Assembly: GCF_000165735.1 (NCBI RefSeq)
Contig: NZ_GL538208.1
Span: 172,682 to 236,681, forward strand
Direction: 5' to 3'
DNA: 64,000 bases
From: Megasphaera micronuciformis F0359
GTDB lineage: Bacteria; Bacillota; Negativicutes; Veillonellales; Megasphaeraceae
The notes below the pieces were generated by a model. The model had not been told where the DNA came from and did no database searches. It saw only the letters and a program-made list of their open reading frames with translations. The position numbers and the translations under genes were made by a program. Positions 34,498 to 44,425 of the stretch are shown here, piece after piece; position 1 is the first letter of the stretch, and each line of letters starts with the position of its first letter.

Positions 34498-35943
34498 ATG
34501 AGAGAATTAACCGTATATAATACGCTATCCAGAAAAAAAGAGGCTTTTAAGCCTGTTACCCCCGGGCAAGTGAAGATGTATGTTTGCGGTATTACGCCGT
34601 ATAACCATTCGCACATGGGAAATGCGCGTCCCTTTGTTACTTGGGATGTTATTAAACGTTATTTGAAGCACTTAGGCTATGCCGTTACGCATATTCAAAA
34701 TTTTACGGATGTGGATGATAAGATTATCAATGCCGCCAACGGAGAAGAAGTATCGTGGGATACAATTGCCAATCGATATATCGCTTCTTACTTTGAAGTC
34801 ATGGATAAGCTCCACATTCAACGTGCCGATAAATATCCGCGCGTATCTGAACATATGGATGATATTATAGCCATGATTTCCAAACTGATTGAAAACGGCC
34901 ATGCCTACGAGTTGGACGGCGATGTATATTATCGTGTTCAGAGTTTTGAACACTACGGGGAATTGAGCCATCGTTCCTTGGACGATATGATGGCCGGAGC
35001 TCGTATCGAAGTGGACGACCGCAAAGAAAATCCCATGGACTTTGCTCTCTGGAAAGCTGCTAAACCGAGTGAACCGTCTTGGGACAGTCCTTGGGGAAAA
35101 GGCCGTCCGGGTTGGCACATTGAATGCTCGGCCATGAGCTTAAAATACTTGGGCGAACCCTTTGATTTTCACGGTGGCGGCAGTGATTTGATATTTCCTC
35201 ACCATGAAAATGAAATCGCTCAGACTGAAGCTTGTTGCAATCACGGCCCTATGGTCAATTATTGGGTACACAACGGCTTCATTACTATTGATTCTGAAAA
35301 GATGAGTAAGTCGTTGAATAACTTTTTCCTCGTCAAAGACGTATTGGAACATTACAGTCCCGATGCGCTTAGATACTTCCTCATATCCAATCATTACAGA
35401 AGTCCCTTGGATTTCAGTGACGAACGCTTGACGGAAATGACCCGTAGCCTGGAACGCCTCGGTACGGCTATTGATAATACTTTGTGGTTATTGGAACAGC
35501 CGTCGGGCGGCAAATCCGAATTATCGGCTGCTTTATTGGCCGATGCGCAACGTACTATGGAAGATTTTGAAACGGCTATGTGTGATGACTTCAACACGGC
35601 TCTTGCCAGTGCGGCCATGTTTGAATTGGCTAAGAAAGTCAATATTTATACGAGCGAAGTATCGACGAACGGCGTACCGGCAGACAGCGCCGTCCTTTCG
35701 GAAGTAAAGCGTATTTTTAAAACTATGACGGATATTCTCGGGGTCTTGGAGGATCGCTGGAACGGTACGGCCGGAAAAGCGGATGATAAGGACTATGCAG
35801 CCTTGATGGATGTTATTCTTGAATTGCGCCAGGAATGCCGGGCTCAGAAGCAATATGCTTTGGCCGACGCTATTCGCGACAAGTTGTCGGACTTGGGAAT
35901 TACCATTGAAGACTCGCCTCAGGGAGCGCGTTGGAAAAAGTGA
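34498..35943 (+). CDS. cysS: cysteinyl-tRNA synthetase
   Basis: The 481-residue class I synthetase has the zinc cysteine and HIGH-type signature YVCGITPYNHSHMGNARPFVTWDV. It also has GRPGWHIECSAMSLKYLGEPFDFHGGGSDLIFPHHENE and KMSKSLNNFFLVKDVLEHY. It charges tRNA-Cys. ATG 34498 has TAGGAGG at proper spacing; ATG 34495 is too close. The cysteine T-box upstream is consistent with this identity. The end overlaps the Mini-RNase III gene by 13 bases. Confidence 0.97.
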   Translation: MRELTVYNTLSRKKEAFKPVTPGQVKMYVCGITPYNHSHMGNARPFVTWDVIKRYLKHLGYAVTHIQNFTDVDDKIINAANGEEVSWDTIANRYIASYFEVMDKLHIQRADKYPRVSEHMDDIIAMISKLIENGHAYELDGDVYYRVQSFEHYGELSHRSLDDMMAGARIEVDDRKENPMDFALWKAAKPSEPSWDSPWGKGRPGWHIECSAMSLKYLGEPFDFHGGGSDLIFPHHENEIAQTEACCNHGPMVNYWVHNGFITIDSEKMSKSLNNFFLVKDVLEHYSPDALRYFLISNHYRSPLDFSDERLTEMTRSLERLGTAIDNTLWLLEQPSGGKSELSAALLADAQRTMEDFETAMCDDFNTALASAAMFELAKKVNIYTSEVSTNGVPADSAVLSEVKRIFKTMTDILGVLEDRWNGTAGKADDKDYAALMDVILELRQECRAQKQYALADAIRDKLSDLGITIEDSPQGARWKK

Positions 35944-36419
35944 AATTCGAACAGTTTCAACAAGTAAAGAAAGAAGCCCTTAAGGCCTTTGCAGACGATA
36001 CGACCTTGAACGTACCGTTTGTTGATGTAGCCCGTACGGACTCGTTGAATCTGGCACTCATAGGCGATGCCTATTATGCCTTGACTTTGCGTCGATGCTT
36101 AACGGCTACGGGTATACCCAATGCCCGGGTATTGCATTCCCTGGCGGCCGAATTTGTTTCCGCCAAGGTGCAGTCCGTCGTTTATGAAGCCCTTAAAGAA
36201 GATTTTACAGAAGAGGAAACGGCTGTTTGCCGCCGTGCACGCAATGCGAAGATGCAAGTTCCCAAGAGCGCCACTGTCGGTGAATATCGCAACAGTACGG
36301 CCTTGGAAGCACTTATCGGCTATCTGATTCTTTCCGAACAAGATGAACGGTTACAGCAAATCATGAATTGCATTGTTTCTTATACACGAAAATATAGTCG
36401 TGACTCACATAAGGAGTAG
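35931..36419 (+). CDS. mrnC: Mini-ribonuclease III
   Basis: The 162-residue protein is an RNase III catalytic domain without a double-stranded-RNA-binding domain: LNLALIGDAYYALTLRRCL, RARNAKMQVPKSATVGEYRNSTALEALIGYLILSEQDERLQQIM. The acidic residues in ALIGD and EALIG fit the metal site. It matures 23S rRNA in Bacillus. The likely start is TTG 35931 inside the cysS end, six bases after AGGGAG; a GTG at 35940 is the alternative. The cysS-mrnC-rlmB order matches Bacillus. Confidence 0.92.
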   Translation: MEKVKFEQFQQVKKEALKAFADDTTLNVPFVDVARTDSLNLALIGDAYYALTLRRCLTATGIPNARVLHSLAAEFVSAKVQSVVYEALKEDFTEEETAVCRRARNAKMQVPKSATVGEYRNSTALEALIGYLILSEQDERLQQIMNCIVSYTRKYSRDSHKE

Positions 36420-36422
36420 CCT

Positions 36423-37166
36423 GTGGATACATCGATTATTGCAGGACGCAACAGTGTCACCGAAGCCCTGAAAGCAGGGCGTTCGGTGACAAAAATTTAT
36501 ATGACTGCCAAAAAAGAGGCACCGCCTTTGGCTCGTATTCGAACTTTGGCGAAAGAGCGAAAAATTCCCGTCGAATTCGTTGATAATCGAGCTATGGAGC
36601 GACTGGCTCCGGGCATACGGCATCAAGATGTCGTTGCCCTTGCCGCAGCCGTTGACTTTGCCGATTTGGACGATGTTTTGGCCAAGGTGCGGGAACAGGG
36701 GGAGATGCCCTTTTTGGTTCTTGCCGACGGCATTGAAGACGTCCACAATTTGGGTGCTATCATTCGTACGGCTGAATGTGCCGGCGTACATGCCATTTTG
36801 GTGCCGCAAAGGCACAGCGCCCCTATAAATGAAACGGTAGCCAAGACCTCGGCCGGTGCCGTGGAATACATGCCGGTCGTTCGTATCGGCAATGTGACGA
36901 CTACGTTGAAACAATTAAAAAAACAGGGGTTCTGGGTTTTAGGGGCCGACATGGTCGGCGAAGAAAACTATTACTCCCTGTCTGCCGATATGCCACTGGT
37001 ATTGGTTATCGGTAGTGAAGGTAAGGGGATATCCCGTCTTGTGAAGGACAATTGCGACGTACTCGTACGCATTCCTATGTTCGGTCGGATTAACTCGTTA
37101 AATGCTTCCGTAGCGGCAGCTCTTCTCATGTATGAAGTAGCTCGTAAACGACACCGGGAAAAGTAG
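36423..37166 (+). CDS. rlmB: 23S rRNA 2'-O-methyltransferase RlmB (TrmH family)
   Basis: The 247-residue SPOUT-fold methyltransferase has an N-terminal L30e-like substrate-binding domain (IIAGRNSVTEALKAGRSVTKIY). The knotted catalytic domain contains DGIEDVHNLGAIIRTAECAGVHAI, NETVAKTSAGAVEYMPV, VIGSEGKGISRLVKDNCD and IPMFGRINSLNASVAAALLMYE. It should methylate 23S rRNA at G2251 (E. coli numbering). The start is GTG 36423, three bases after mrnC, with AAGGAG ahead. Confidence 0.93.
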   Translation: MDTSIIAGRNSVTEALKAGRSVTKIYMTAKKEAPPLARIRTLAKERKIPVEFVDNRAMERLAPGIRHQDVVALAAAVDFADLDDVLAKVREQGEMPFLVLADGIEDVHNLGAIIRTAECAGVHAILVPQRHSAPINETVAKTSAGAVEYMPVVRIGNVTTTLKQLKKQGFWVLGADMVGEENYYSLSADMPLVLVIGSEGKGISRLVKDNCDVLVRIPMFGRINSLNASVAAALLMYEVARKRHREK

Positions 37167-37174
37167 GTGCGAAA

Positions 37175-37699
37175 ATGAAAGATCTCTATATCATAGACGG
37201 CTATAATATTATTTTTGCTTGGAAGGATTTGCAGGCTCTGGCCGATGAATCATTGGAACATGCACGTCAACGACTGATCGATACGATTGCGGGTTACGGT
37301 AAAATAAAAGGAGTTGAAGCGGTCATTGTTTTCGATGCCATGTACACGGATGAAGGGGCGAAAGAAGAGTCCGTTGGCAAGGATTGTCGCATTGTCTTTA
37401 CGGATAAGGATGAGACGGCGGACAGTCGTATAGAACGCCTTGTGTACGAGCATCGACGGGAACGACGCAGCCTTTTTGTCGCCACATCGGACGGAACGGA
37501 GCAACAGCAGATTCTCGGTAGCGGGGCCTACCGCGTATCGGCTAGGGAACTTGCTGAAGATGTAGCTCGTATGAAGCACGAAGAAAAACAATATGTGCAC
37601 GGTGAGGTTCATTTGACGGGAGTCCGTAACGAAGTCGTCCATCGCGTGAAAAATACGGACGTTTGGGAAAAGCTGGAAAAAATACGTCGCTCGAAATAG
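37175..37699 (+). CDS. NYN-domain ribonuclease YacP/Rae1
   Basis: The 174-residue NYN (PIN-like) domain protein contains LYIIDGYNIIFAWKDLQAL with the catalytic Asp, AVIVFDAMYTDEGA, IVFTDKDETADSRIERLVYEHRRE and VATSDGTEQQQILGSGAYRVSARELAEDV. In Bacillus the homologue Rae1 cleaves mRNA in the ribosomal A site. It follows rlmB by eight bases and precedes sigH, as in Bacillus. Identity as a YacP family member is secure; a Rae1-like role is inferred. Confidence 0.9.
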   Translation: MKDLYIIDGYNIIFAWKDLQALADESLEHARQRLIDTIAGYGKIKGVEAVIVFDAMYTDEGAKEESVGKDCRIVFTDKDETADSRIERLVYEHRRERRSLFVATSDGTEQQQILGSGAYRVSARELAEDVARMKHEEKQYVHGEVHLTGVRNEVVHRVKNTDVWEKLEKIRRSK

Positions 37700-37708
37700 G
37701 AGACATAT

Positions 37709-38359
37709 ATGGAAGAACGACAAGATACAAACTTTCAGGATATGGCAGATGAAAAAGTAGCAGCTCTGGCATCAGCCGGCAATGCGGCCGCTTCCGATTA
37801 TTTAATACAAAAATATCGAAACCTTGTTAAATCCAGAGCTCATGCCTACTTTCTTGTCGGAGCCGATGCGGAAGACCTGGTGCAGGAAGGAATGATTGGC
37901 CTTTATAAGGCTATTCGCGATTTCAAGCCGCACATGCATACTATTTTCAGTGCTTTCGCGGAAATTTGTATTACGCGTCAAATCATTTCGGCCGTTAAGA
38001 CGGCAACGCGGTATAAACATGCTCCGTTGAACTCGTACGTCTCCATCGATCGCCCCGTTTATGCAGATGAATCCGAACGCACCTTGCAGGATGTTTTGAC
38101 CGGAGAAAAAGACCTGAACCCGGAAGAACTCGTCATTAATGAAGAAGCGTACAAAGACATGGAATTGCGCATGAACGAGGTACTCAGCGATTTGGAATGG
38201 CAAGTTCTGTTGGCCTATTTGGAAGGAAAATCGTACAATGAAACGGCTGAGAGTCTCAATCGTCCCGTAAAGTCCGTCGATAACGCCTTACAGCGTATTA
38301 AGCATAAGCTGGAGGAATATGTGCATGCTCGTGACGGGAGAAATTCTATTGATAGATAG
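37709..38359 (+). CDS. sigH: RNA polymerase sigma-H-type factor
   Basis: The 216-residue sigma-70-family protein has region 2 (YLIQKYRNLVKSRAHAYFLVGADAEDLVQEGMIGLYKAIRDF, then FSAFAEICITRQIISAVKTATRYKH) and region 4 (LSDLEWQVLLAYLEGKSYNETAESLNRPVKSVDNALQRIKHKLEEY). Gene order and sequence match SigH, which drives early sporulation and competence genes in Bacillus. Whether this organism sporulates cannot be told from here. ATG 37709 follows AGGAGACATAT. Confidence 0.9.
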   Translation: MEERQDTNFQDMADEKVAALASAGNAAASDYLIQKYRNLVKSRAHAYFLVGADAEDLVQEGMIGLYKAIRDFKPHMHTIFSAFAEICITRQIISAVKTATRYKHAPLNSYVSIDRPVYADESERTLQDVLTGEKDLNPEELVINEEAYKDMELRMNEVLSDLEWQVLLAYLEGKSYNETAESLNRPVKSVDNALQRIKHKLEEYVHARDGRNSIDR

Positions 38360-38410
38360 TCGAAAAGAGTGTACAATAATTGCGTTAGCATGAGTATAAG
38401 GAGGAGTACG

Positions 38411-38647
38411 GTGATTAACTTTTTGGAAGTTCTCGTAACTATAGTATCGTTAATTTTAATCGGTGTTGTTGTAGCACAAAAGAGCAAGACTCAGGGAATG
38501 GGTGCAGGCTTCGGCGGCGGTGCGGAAGATTTGTTCGGCAGTCGGGCACGCGGTATGGATGCCTTGCTTTCGAAAATGACCATTTTCTTTTCCGTCATTT
38601 TCGCCATCTTGACCCTTGTCTTGGGACGATTGATGCATACATTTTAA
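38411..38647 (+). CDS. secG: protein translocase subunit SecG
   Basis: The 78-residue protein has two hydrophobic helices (residues 3-24 and 53-73) around a glycine-rich loop QKSKTQGMGAGFGGGAEDLFGSRARG, the hallmark of SecG. It assists SecYE preprotein translocation in the inner membrane. The start is GTG 38411, after AAGGAGGAG; a longer frame from 38369 would add an unlikely N-terminus. A terminator follows at once. Confidence 0.93.
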   Translation: MINFLEVLVTIVSLILIGVVVAQKSKTQGMGAGFGGGAEDLFGSRARGMDALLSKMTIFFSVIFAILTLVLGRLMHTF

Positions 38648-38654
38648 ACAACGG

Positions 38655-38682
38655 AACCTGCGGTACTTACCGCAGGTTTTTT
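38655..38682 (+). terminator. hairpin terminator after secG
   Basis: A 10-bp stem AACCTGCGGT/ACCGCAGGTT (38655-38664, 38669-38678) with loop ACTT is followed by TTTT. Confidence 0.88.
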
Positions 38683-38774
38683 GTTGCCCGAAACAGCAGA
38701 CGTACATGAGATATGATATAATATTTTTATATGTGTATCAGTAGATTGTGAAAGTAAAAGGAGAGACACGCTTC

Positions 38775-40955
38775 GTGGTTTTTCAAGGCAAACAGCGGCA
38801 TATGACGGAGAAGGTCGCAGAAATAACAGGAATATATAAGGGATATACGCGTTCCTTCGGTTTTGTCGTCACGCCTGACGGAGAAGATGATGTATACGTA
38901 GCCGAAGAAAATCGACATACGGCCATGAGTAACGACAAGGTTATCGTTAAGATTACGTCTTCCGTAGGAAAGCGTAAAGAAGGGACGATCGTGACTATTC
39001 TCGAACGAGCTAATGAAACTTTGGTGGGAACCTATGACCGTCAGGCTCATTTCGGGTTTGTGACCCCTGATGATCCGCGTTTACATGAAGATGTGTACAT
39101 TCCCTTGGATAAAGCCTTGAACGCTCGTACCGGAGCGAGAGTAGCCGTAAAGATTACGGCATGGCCTCAGGAATATCAGAAGGCGGAAGGCGAAATTACG
39201 GAAGTTCTCGGCTATACGGGCGATAAGGACCTGGATGTAAAGGTTATTATGGCACGTCACGGTCTGCCTTTTTCCTTCCCGGACGAAGTAGCGGAAGCAG
39301 CCGATGCTTTGGATAAGACTGTAAGCCTTGAAGCGGGACTGGCTGATTATCGCGATAGACAACTTATTACCATTGACAGTGAAGATGCCAAGGATTTGGA
39401 TGATGCCGTTGACGTGGTTCGCCTGTCTAACGGGCATTATCGATTGGGTGTTTATATTGCCGACGTAAGTCGCTACGTAAAATCCGGGTCGGTCATTGAT
39501 GAAGAGGCCTATAAGCGAGGGACCAGCGTCTACCTTGTAGACCGTGTTATCCCCATGTTACCGGAAGTTTTGAGTAACGGCATTTGCAGTTTAAACGCCG
39601 GAGAAGACCGGTACAGCATGGCCTGCGTTATGGAAATCGATGAAACGGGTCTTGTCGTATCTCGGCATATCGGACCTGCAGTCATTCGTGTCAAACGACG
39701 TTGTAATTACAAGGAAATACGGAAGGCTTTGGAAGACGGGATTATTCCCGATGATTTGCAGCCCTTCATGCCTATGATTGAAGACTTGCGTGATCTGTCC
39801 AAGATTTTAAAAGATATGCGTCTGCGTCGAGGTGCCGTGGACTTCGAGTTTCCGGAATTTAAGATTATTCTCGATGAAGAAGGCACTCCTTTACGGATGG
39901 AAGAGCGGCAACGTTCCGTAGCTGAACGGATTGTAGAAGAAGCCATGCTCATTGCCAATGAAACCGTTTCCACCTACTTGGAAGGGACGGGAAACCCGAC
40001 GGTTTTCAGAATTCATGAAATACCGGACAAAGAACGGATTGAAATGATGAAAACCGTGTTGTCCGTATTTAATCTGCCCGTTCCTTCAGCAGAGAATCCG
40101 ACGCCTGAAGAATTCCAGCTTCTTTTGGAAAAGGCGGCGGGAACGGAGGCGGAACAAGTTGTTCAGACCATAGCCTTACGCGCTATGCAACAGGCACGTT
40201 ATGCGACTGTAAATGCCGGCCACTTCGGTTTGGCTTCTGAAAGCTATACGCACTTTACATCGCCCATTCGACGCTATCCCGATTTATTGGTTCATCGATT
40301 GTTGCGTAAATATGCGGTGCACCCTGTTGTAAAGGCTGAAGAAAAAGCGGCGGATGCATTGTTTTTGGCCAATGCGGCCGACCATGCGAGTGTGCGCGAA
40401 CGCGTAGCCGTTGAAGCGGAACGAGATACGGCGGATTTGAAGAAGGCCCAGTATATGAAGCCCTTTATCGGCGAGTCGTATGAGTCCCATATTACGGGGA
40501 TTACAGGATTCGGACTCTTCGTATCCCTCGACGACGGTATTGAAGGCCTGGTTCATATTTCCTATTTACGGGATGACGAATACATTTTTGACGAAGGTAC
40601 ATATACCCTCGTAGGTTGTCGAAGCGGTCGCCGCTATCGGTTAGGGGATGCTATGACCGTTACCTTGGCTTCCGTCGATACGGAACGCTGTGAAATCGAT
40701 TTTGTTCCCGGGCGTATTGATTCTTTAGAAGATTTACAGACCCTTTTAGCCGGTCGTAAAGCGAAAAAGAGCGGAAAAAAGACTGAAAAGAAATCGGGTA
40801 AGAAAGATCGTAAAAAGGGACAAAAAAAGGAAAAAATCCCTTCATCCCAATCACAGAAGAGTCGTAAAAAGGGTTCTAAACTCAGTAGCGTAAAAGGAAA
40901 CTCGAAGAAAAACGGTAAGGGAAAGGGTAAAGGAAAGAAAAAGCACAGGAGGTAA
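38775..40955 (+). CDS. rnr: ribonuclease R
   Basis: The 726-residue RNB-family 3'-5' exoribonuclease has cold-shock domains ([50 protein letters not shown]). The catalytic RNB core has [16 protein letters not shown] acidic residues, [10 protein letters not shown] and [21 protein letters not shown]. An S1 domain follows ([31 protein letters not shown]), then a ~70-residue Lys-rich tail. GTG 38775 has AAAGGAGAG at usable spacing; a GTG at 38748 would add nine residues. It lies directly before smpB, as often seen. Confidence 0.94.
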   Translation: MVFQGKQRHMTEKVAEITGIYKGYTRSFGFVVTPDGEDDVYVAEENRHTAMSNDKVIVKITSSVGKRKEGTIVTILERANETLVGTYDRQAHFGFVTPDDPRLHEDVYIPLDKALNARTGARVAVKITAWPQEYQKAEGEITEVLGYTGDKDLDVKVIMARHGLPFSFPDEVAEAADALDKTVSLEAGLADYRDRQLITIDSEDAKDLDDAVDVVRLSNGHYRLGVYIADVSRYVKSGSVIDEEAYKRGTSVYLVDRVIPMLPEVLSNGICSLNAGEDRYSMACVMEIDETGLVVSRHIGPAVIRVKRRCNYKEIRKALEDGIIPDDLQPFMPMIEDLRDLSKILKDMRLRRGAVDFEFPEFKIILDEEGTPLRMEERQRSVAERIVEEAMLIANETVSTYLEGTGNPTVFRIHEIPDKERIEMMKTVLSVFNLPVPSAENPTPEEFQLLLEKAAGTEAEQVVQTIALRAMQQARYATVNAGHFGLASESYTHFTSPIRRYPDLLVHRLLRKYAVHPVVKAEEKAADALFLANAADHASVRERVAVEAERDTADLKKAQYMKPFIGESYESHITGITGFGLFVSLDDGIEGLVHISYLRDDEYIFDEGTYTLVGCRSGRRYRLGDAMTVTLASVDTERCEIDFVPGRIDSLEDLQTLLAGRKAKKSGKKTEKKSGKKDRKKGQKKEKIPSSQSQKSRKKGSKLSSVKGNSKKNGKGKGKGKKKHRR

Positions 40956-40959
40956 CACC

Positions 40960-41427
40960 GTGGCGGAAACAAAGGGCATGAAATATATTACGGACAATAG
41001 AAAAGCCCGACACGATTATTTTATACATGACACGTACGAAGCCGGCTTGGCTCTTACGGGAACGGAAGTAAAGTCGCTGCGTGCCGGCCGAGTGAATCTG
41101 AAAGACAGTTTTTGCCGTATTGATGACGGTGAAGCCTATATAGTCGGTATGCATATCAGTCCGTACGAACAGGGCAATCGTTTTAATGCCGATCCCTTAC
41201 GGACTCGCAAATTGCTGTTACATAAATACGAAATTGTTAAACTTATCGGTGCGACCAAGGAAAAGGGGTATACACTTATTCCCCTTAATTTGTATTTCAA
41301 AAAAGGACGGGTCAAGGTGACCGTCGCTTTGGCAACCGGCAAAAAGCTTTATGACAAACGACAGGCTATAGCGGAAAAAGAAGCAAAACGCGATATTGAA
41401 AGACGCATGAAGAATAAAGAATATTAG
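40960..41427 (+). CDS. smpB: SsrA-binding protein SmpB
   Basis: The 155-residue protein shows the SmpB sequence clearly: [102 protein letters not shown]. It carries tmRNA to stalled ribosomes; its own tmRNA is at 731-1081 in this window. The start is GTG 40960 with AGGAGGT ahead. It follows rnr by four bases. Confidence 0.97.
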   Translation: MAETKGMKYITDNRKARHDYFIHDTYEAGLALTGTEVKSLRAGRVNLKDSFCRIDDGEAYIVGMHISPYEQGNRFNADPLRTRKLLLHKYEIVKLIGATKEKGYTLIPLNLYFKKGRVKVTVALATGKKLYDKRQAIAEKEAKRDIERRMKNKEY

Positions 41428-41456
41428 AGTAGACATAACAGTCGGAGGAATAGATT

Positions 41457-41825
41457 ATGAAATGTCGTCAATGCGATAATGAAGCTGTATATGCAGACGG
41501 CTTGTGCGAGTCCTGCCATGCCCGTCAACAAGAGGACGTACAGGTCATGTCCCGTGCCGAGCGGGACGGATTTACGGGTCAAACCGTTGATGAAGAAGGA
41601 CGTGTATATACTGAGGACGTAAGAGAAGATGAAAGCCTTCAGGGGCGGGTCCATATTTACACCAAAATGCCCTTGCGTATCAAGGCGGCCTTAGCGGTCA
41701 TTATCTTCTTAATAGCCGCCGTCATCGTCGGTATTTTCGGCCTTTTACTGGTTGCCTTGCCGTATTTACTGGCCATCCTGGGGATTTATATTGTTTATTC
41801 CGTTGTACGTAAATTTTTGAGTTGA
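41457..41825 (+). CDS. small zinc-ribbon membrane protein, function unknown
   Basis: The 122-residue protein starts with a CxxC...CxxC zinc ribbon (MKCRQCDNEAVYADGLCESCHARQ). An acidic linker follows (about residues 25-67), then two hydrophobic segments at about residues 73-118 (ALAVIIFLIAAVIVGIFGLLLVALPYLLAILGIYIVYSVV). It is likely an inner-membrane protein with a cytoplasmic metal-binding head. The ribosome site GGAGGAATAG precedes the ATG. It sits between smpB and polA and ends before the polA start. I do not recognise a named family. Confidence 0.75.
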   Translation: MKCRQCDNEAVYADGLCESCHARQQEDVQVMSRAERDGFTGQTVDEEGRVYTEDVREDESLQGRVHIYTKMPLRIKAALAVIIFLIAAVIVGIFGLLLVALPYLLAILGIYIVYSVVRKFLS

Positions 41826-41842
41826 CTGCAGTAGGTGAAACT

Positions 41843-44416
41843 ATGAAAAAAAACTTGATGATTATTGACGGAAGTAGTCTGTTATATCGGGCTTTTTATG
41901 CCATGCCGCCTTTGAGCGACAGTCAGGGACGGCCGACTAATGCCGTGTACGGTTTTTTAAATATGCTTTTGAAACTTTACGCCGATTTGGATCCGTATTA
42001 CGTGGCCGTCGCTTTTGATAAGGATAAACATACGTTCAGAAACGAATTATATGCCGATTATAAGGCGACAAGAAAACCGGCTCCCGATGAATTGCGACCT
42101 CAGTTTGCACTCATTCGGGAGGTTTTGGCATGTTTAGGCATTCATGTGCTGGAAACGGAAGGCTATGAAGGCGATGACATTATCGGGACCGTTGCCAAAC
42201 AGGTGCCGACGGACAATACGTCCGTGTCCGTTATTACGGGTGACCGTGATGCTTTGCAGCTGGTAGATGACAACATTACGGTGTATCTGACTAAAAAAGG
42301 TATTTCCGAGATGCTTGCCGTAACTCCCGATGTCATGCAAGAAGAGTACGGATATACACCCGCTCAGGTCATTGATATGAAGGCCCTCATGGGCGATACG
42401 TCTGACAATATTCCCGGAGTTCCCGGTGTAGGTGAAAAAACGGCGCTTAAACTGATTACCGAATACGGTACGGTTGAGGGCGTATATGAACATTTAGATG
42501 ATATAAGCGGCAAGAAGTTGCGTGAAAAACTGGCGGATAATAAAGATAAGGCTATGTTGTCTAAAGAATTGGCTACCATTAATTGCCATGTACCCGTTGA
42601 ATTCGACGAAGCGGGATTTTTGCCCCATCCGCGGGAGGGGGAAGTGCGTGATTTGTTCAAACAGCTGGGCTTTCGCAATCTGCTCAAACGTTTCGCCGCC
42701 TTTGATCGGTTCGCGTTTTTGGAACAAGCTGAAGAGACGGTGACTCTAAAGCAGTTGAAAGAATTGAAGGCCCGTGATGTGAAGGGGAAGACGGTAGCCT
42801 TAGCGGCTCATTATGAAAATACACCGGGACATTCGAAAATAAGTACCTTGACGTTAGCCGTTGAAGGCGGTGTATACGAGGTAAAAAGTGAGGATATAGG
42901 ACAGTGGCTTACGGCTTTGGAAGACTCTGAGGTCGTTGTGACTGCTGACGGGAAATCCCTGTATAAGGCGGCTCTTTGTGCGGGAATAGGAGATTTACCC
43001 GTATATGATGTAACCTTGGCAGCCTATCTGTTGGACCCGACGCGAACGGCTTACGGCCTGACCTATTTGTCTGAAGTATTCGGGCGCACTCTGAATGAAG
43101 TTAAGGGCGAGGCTCAAAATGAGACGGCTAACGAAGCCGCTTTCGTCTACTCCCTCTACGGACCTGTACAACAGGCCCTGGAAGAAAAAGGGCTGTCATC
43201 CCTTTTTGAAACTATCGAATCCCCCTTGGAACGGACTCTGGCCGTTATGGAATTAAACGGTTTTACTGTAAACAGAGATCGTCTGGAAGAGATGAAGGCC
43301 GACTTGTCTCGAGAAGCGGATGCCTTGGAAACGGAAATTTACGACTTGGCCGGTGAGTCCTTTAATATTAATTCGACGAAACAGTTGGGCGTTATTTTGT
43401 TTGAAAAAATGGGACTTCCCGTTATTAAAAAAACAAAGACCGGGTACTCGACGGATTCGTCTGTCTTGGAAGAATTGGCGGAACAAAGCGAGATCGTGCC
43501 GAAAATACTCAAGTTCCGTGCCTTGAAGAAGTTGATTTCCACGTACCTCGACGGCTTGGAACCCCTCATTGACGAGAAAACCGAGCGTGTTTACACGTCG
43601 TTTAACCAAATGGTGACGGCTACGGGACGCCTCAGCAGCTCGGATCCGAACTTGCAGAACATTCCTATTCGTACGGAACAGGGTCGCAAGATTCGTTCCT
43701 TCTTCGTACCCGGAGAAGGGTATGACTATCTCGTGTCCGGTGACTATTCACAAATAGAACTGCGCCTTTTAGCTCACTTGTCACAAGATCCGACGATGAT
43801 TGACGGCTTTAAGCATAATCAGGACATTCACCGTCGAACGGCATCGGAAGTTTTCGGCGTGCCTTTTGATGAAGTGACCGGTGAACTGCGCTCTCATGCC
43901 AAGGCGGTGAATTTCGGTATTATTTACGGTATCAGCGATTTCGGTTTGTCACGAAATCTGGGGATTACACGTAATAGGGCTAAGGAATATATTGAATCGT
44001 ACTTTGCCCGATACAGTACCATTCACGACTATATGAACGGGTTGGTGGAAGAAGCAAGACGCACCGGCGAATCACGTACCATGTTCGGTCGCTTACGCAC
44101 CTTACCGGAAATCAGCAGTAAGAATTTTATGCGCCGCTCCTTTGCAGAGCGTACGGCTATGAATACGCCTATTCAGGGAAGTGCCGCCGACATTATCAAA
44201 CTGGCTATGAATGCGGTTCAGAAAAAATTGGAAGCACTAAACCTGCACAGCCGCATGCTTGTACAGGTTCACGACGAACTGGTTTTAGAAGTGCCGGCGC
44301 AAGAAAAAGAAACGATTGAAAAACTTTTGAAAGAAACGATGGAAGAAGTCGTTACCCTGTCGGTACCGCTTATTGCCGATATTCATACGGGAACGAACTG
44401 GGAAGAAGCCAAGTAG
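41843..44416 (+). CDS. polA: DNA polymerase I (proofreading domain degenerate)
   Basis: At 857 residues, the 5'-3' exonuclease domain occupies residues 1-~290 (LMIIDGSSLLYRAFYAMPPL, ETEGYEGDDIIGTVA, GDTSDNIPGVPGVGEKTA). The central 3'-5' exonuclease-like domain (~295-450) lacks the DxE carboxylates: the stretch KTVALAAHYEN stands where E. coli has DTETD. The polymerase domain (~450-857) is intact, with TATGRLSSSDPNLQNIPIRT, DYSQIELRLLAHLS, HAKAVNFGIIYGISDFGL and QVHDELVLEVP. It serves in Okazaki-fragment processing and repair. ATG 41843 follows TAGGTGA. Confidence 0.96.
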   Translation: MKKNLMIIDGSSLLYRAFYAMPPLSDSQGRPTNAVYGFLNMLLKLYADLDPYYVAVAFDKDKHTFRNELYADYKATRKPAPDELRPQFALIREVLACLGIHVLETEGYEGDDIIGTVAKQVPTDNTSVSVITGDRDALQLVDDNITVYLTKKGISEMLAVTPDVMQEEYGYTPAQVIDMKALMGDTSDNIPGVPGVGEKTALKLITEYGTVEGVYEHLDDISGKKLREKLADNKDKAMLSKELATINCHVPVEFDEAGFLPHPREGEVRDLFKQLGFRNLLKRFAAFDRFAFLEQAEETVTLKQLKELKARDVKGKTVALAAHYENTPGHSKISTLTLAVEGGVYEVKSEDIGQWLTALEDSEVVVTADGKSLYKAALCAGIGDLPVYDVTLAAYLLDPTRTAYGLTYLSEVFGRTLNEVKGEAQNETANEAAFVYSLYGPVQQALEEKGLSSLFETIESPLERTLAVMELNGFTVNRDRLEEMKADLSREADALETEIYDLAGESFNINSTKQLGVILFEKMGLPVIKKTKTGYSTDSSVLEELAEQSEIVPKILKFRALKKLISTYLDGLEPLIDEKTERVYTSFNQMVTATGRLSSSDPNLQNIPIRTEQGRKIRSFFVPGEGYDYLVSGDYSQIELRLLAHLSQDPTMIDGFKHNQDIHRRTASEVFGVPFDEVTGELRSHAKAVNFGIIYGISDFGLSRNLGITRNRAKEYIESYFARYSTIHDYMNGLVEEARRTGESRTMFGRLRTLPEISSKNFMRRSFAERTAMNTPIQGSAADIIKLAMNAVQKKLEALNLHSRMLVQVHDELVLEVPAQEKETIEKLLKETMEEVVTLSVPLIADIHTGTNWEEAK

Positions 44417-44425
44417 GAGAATATC

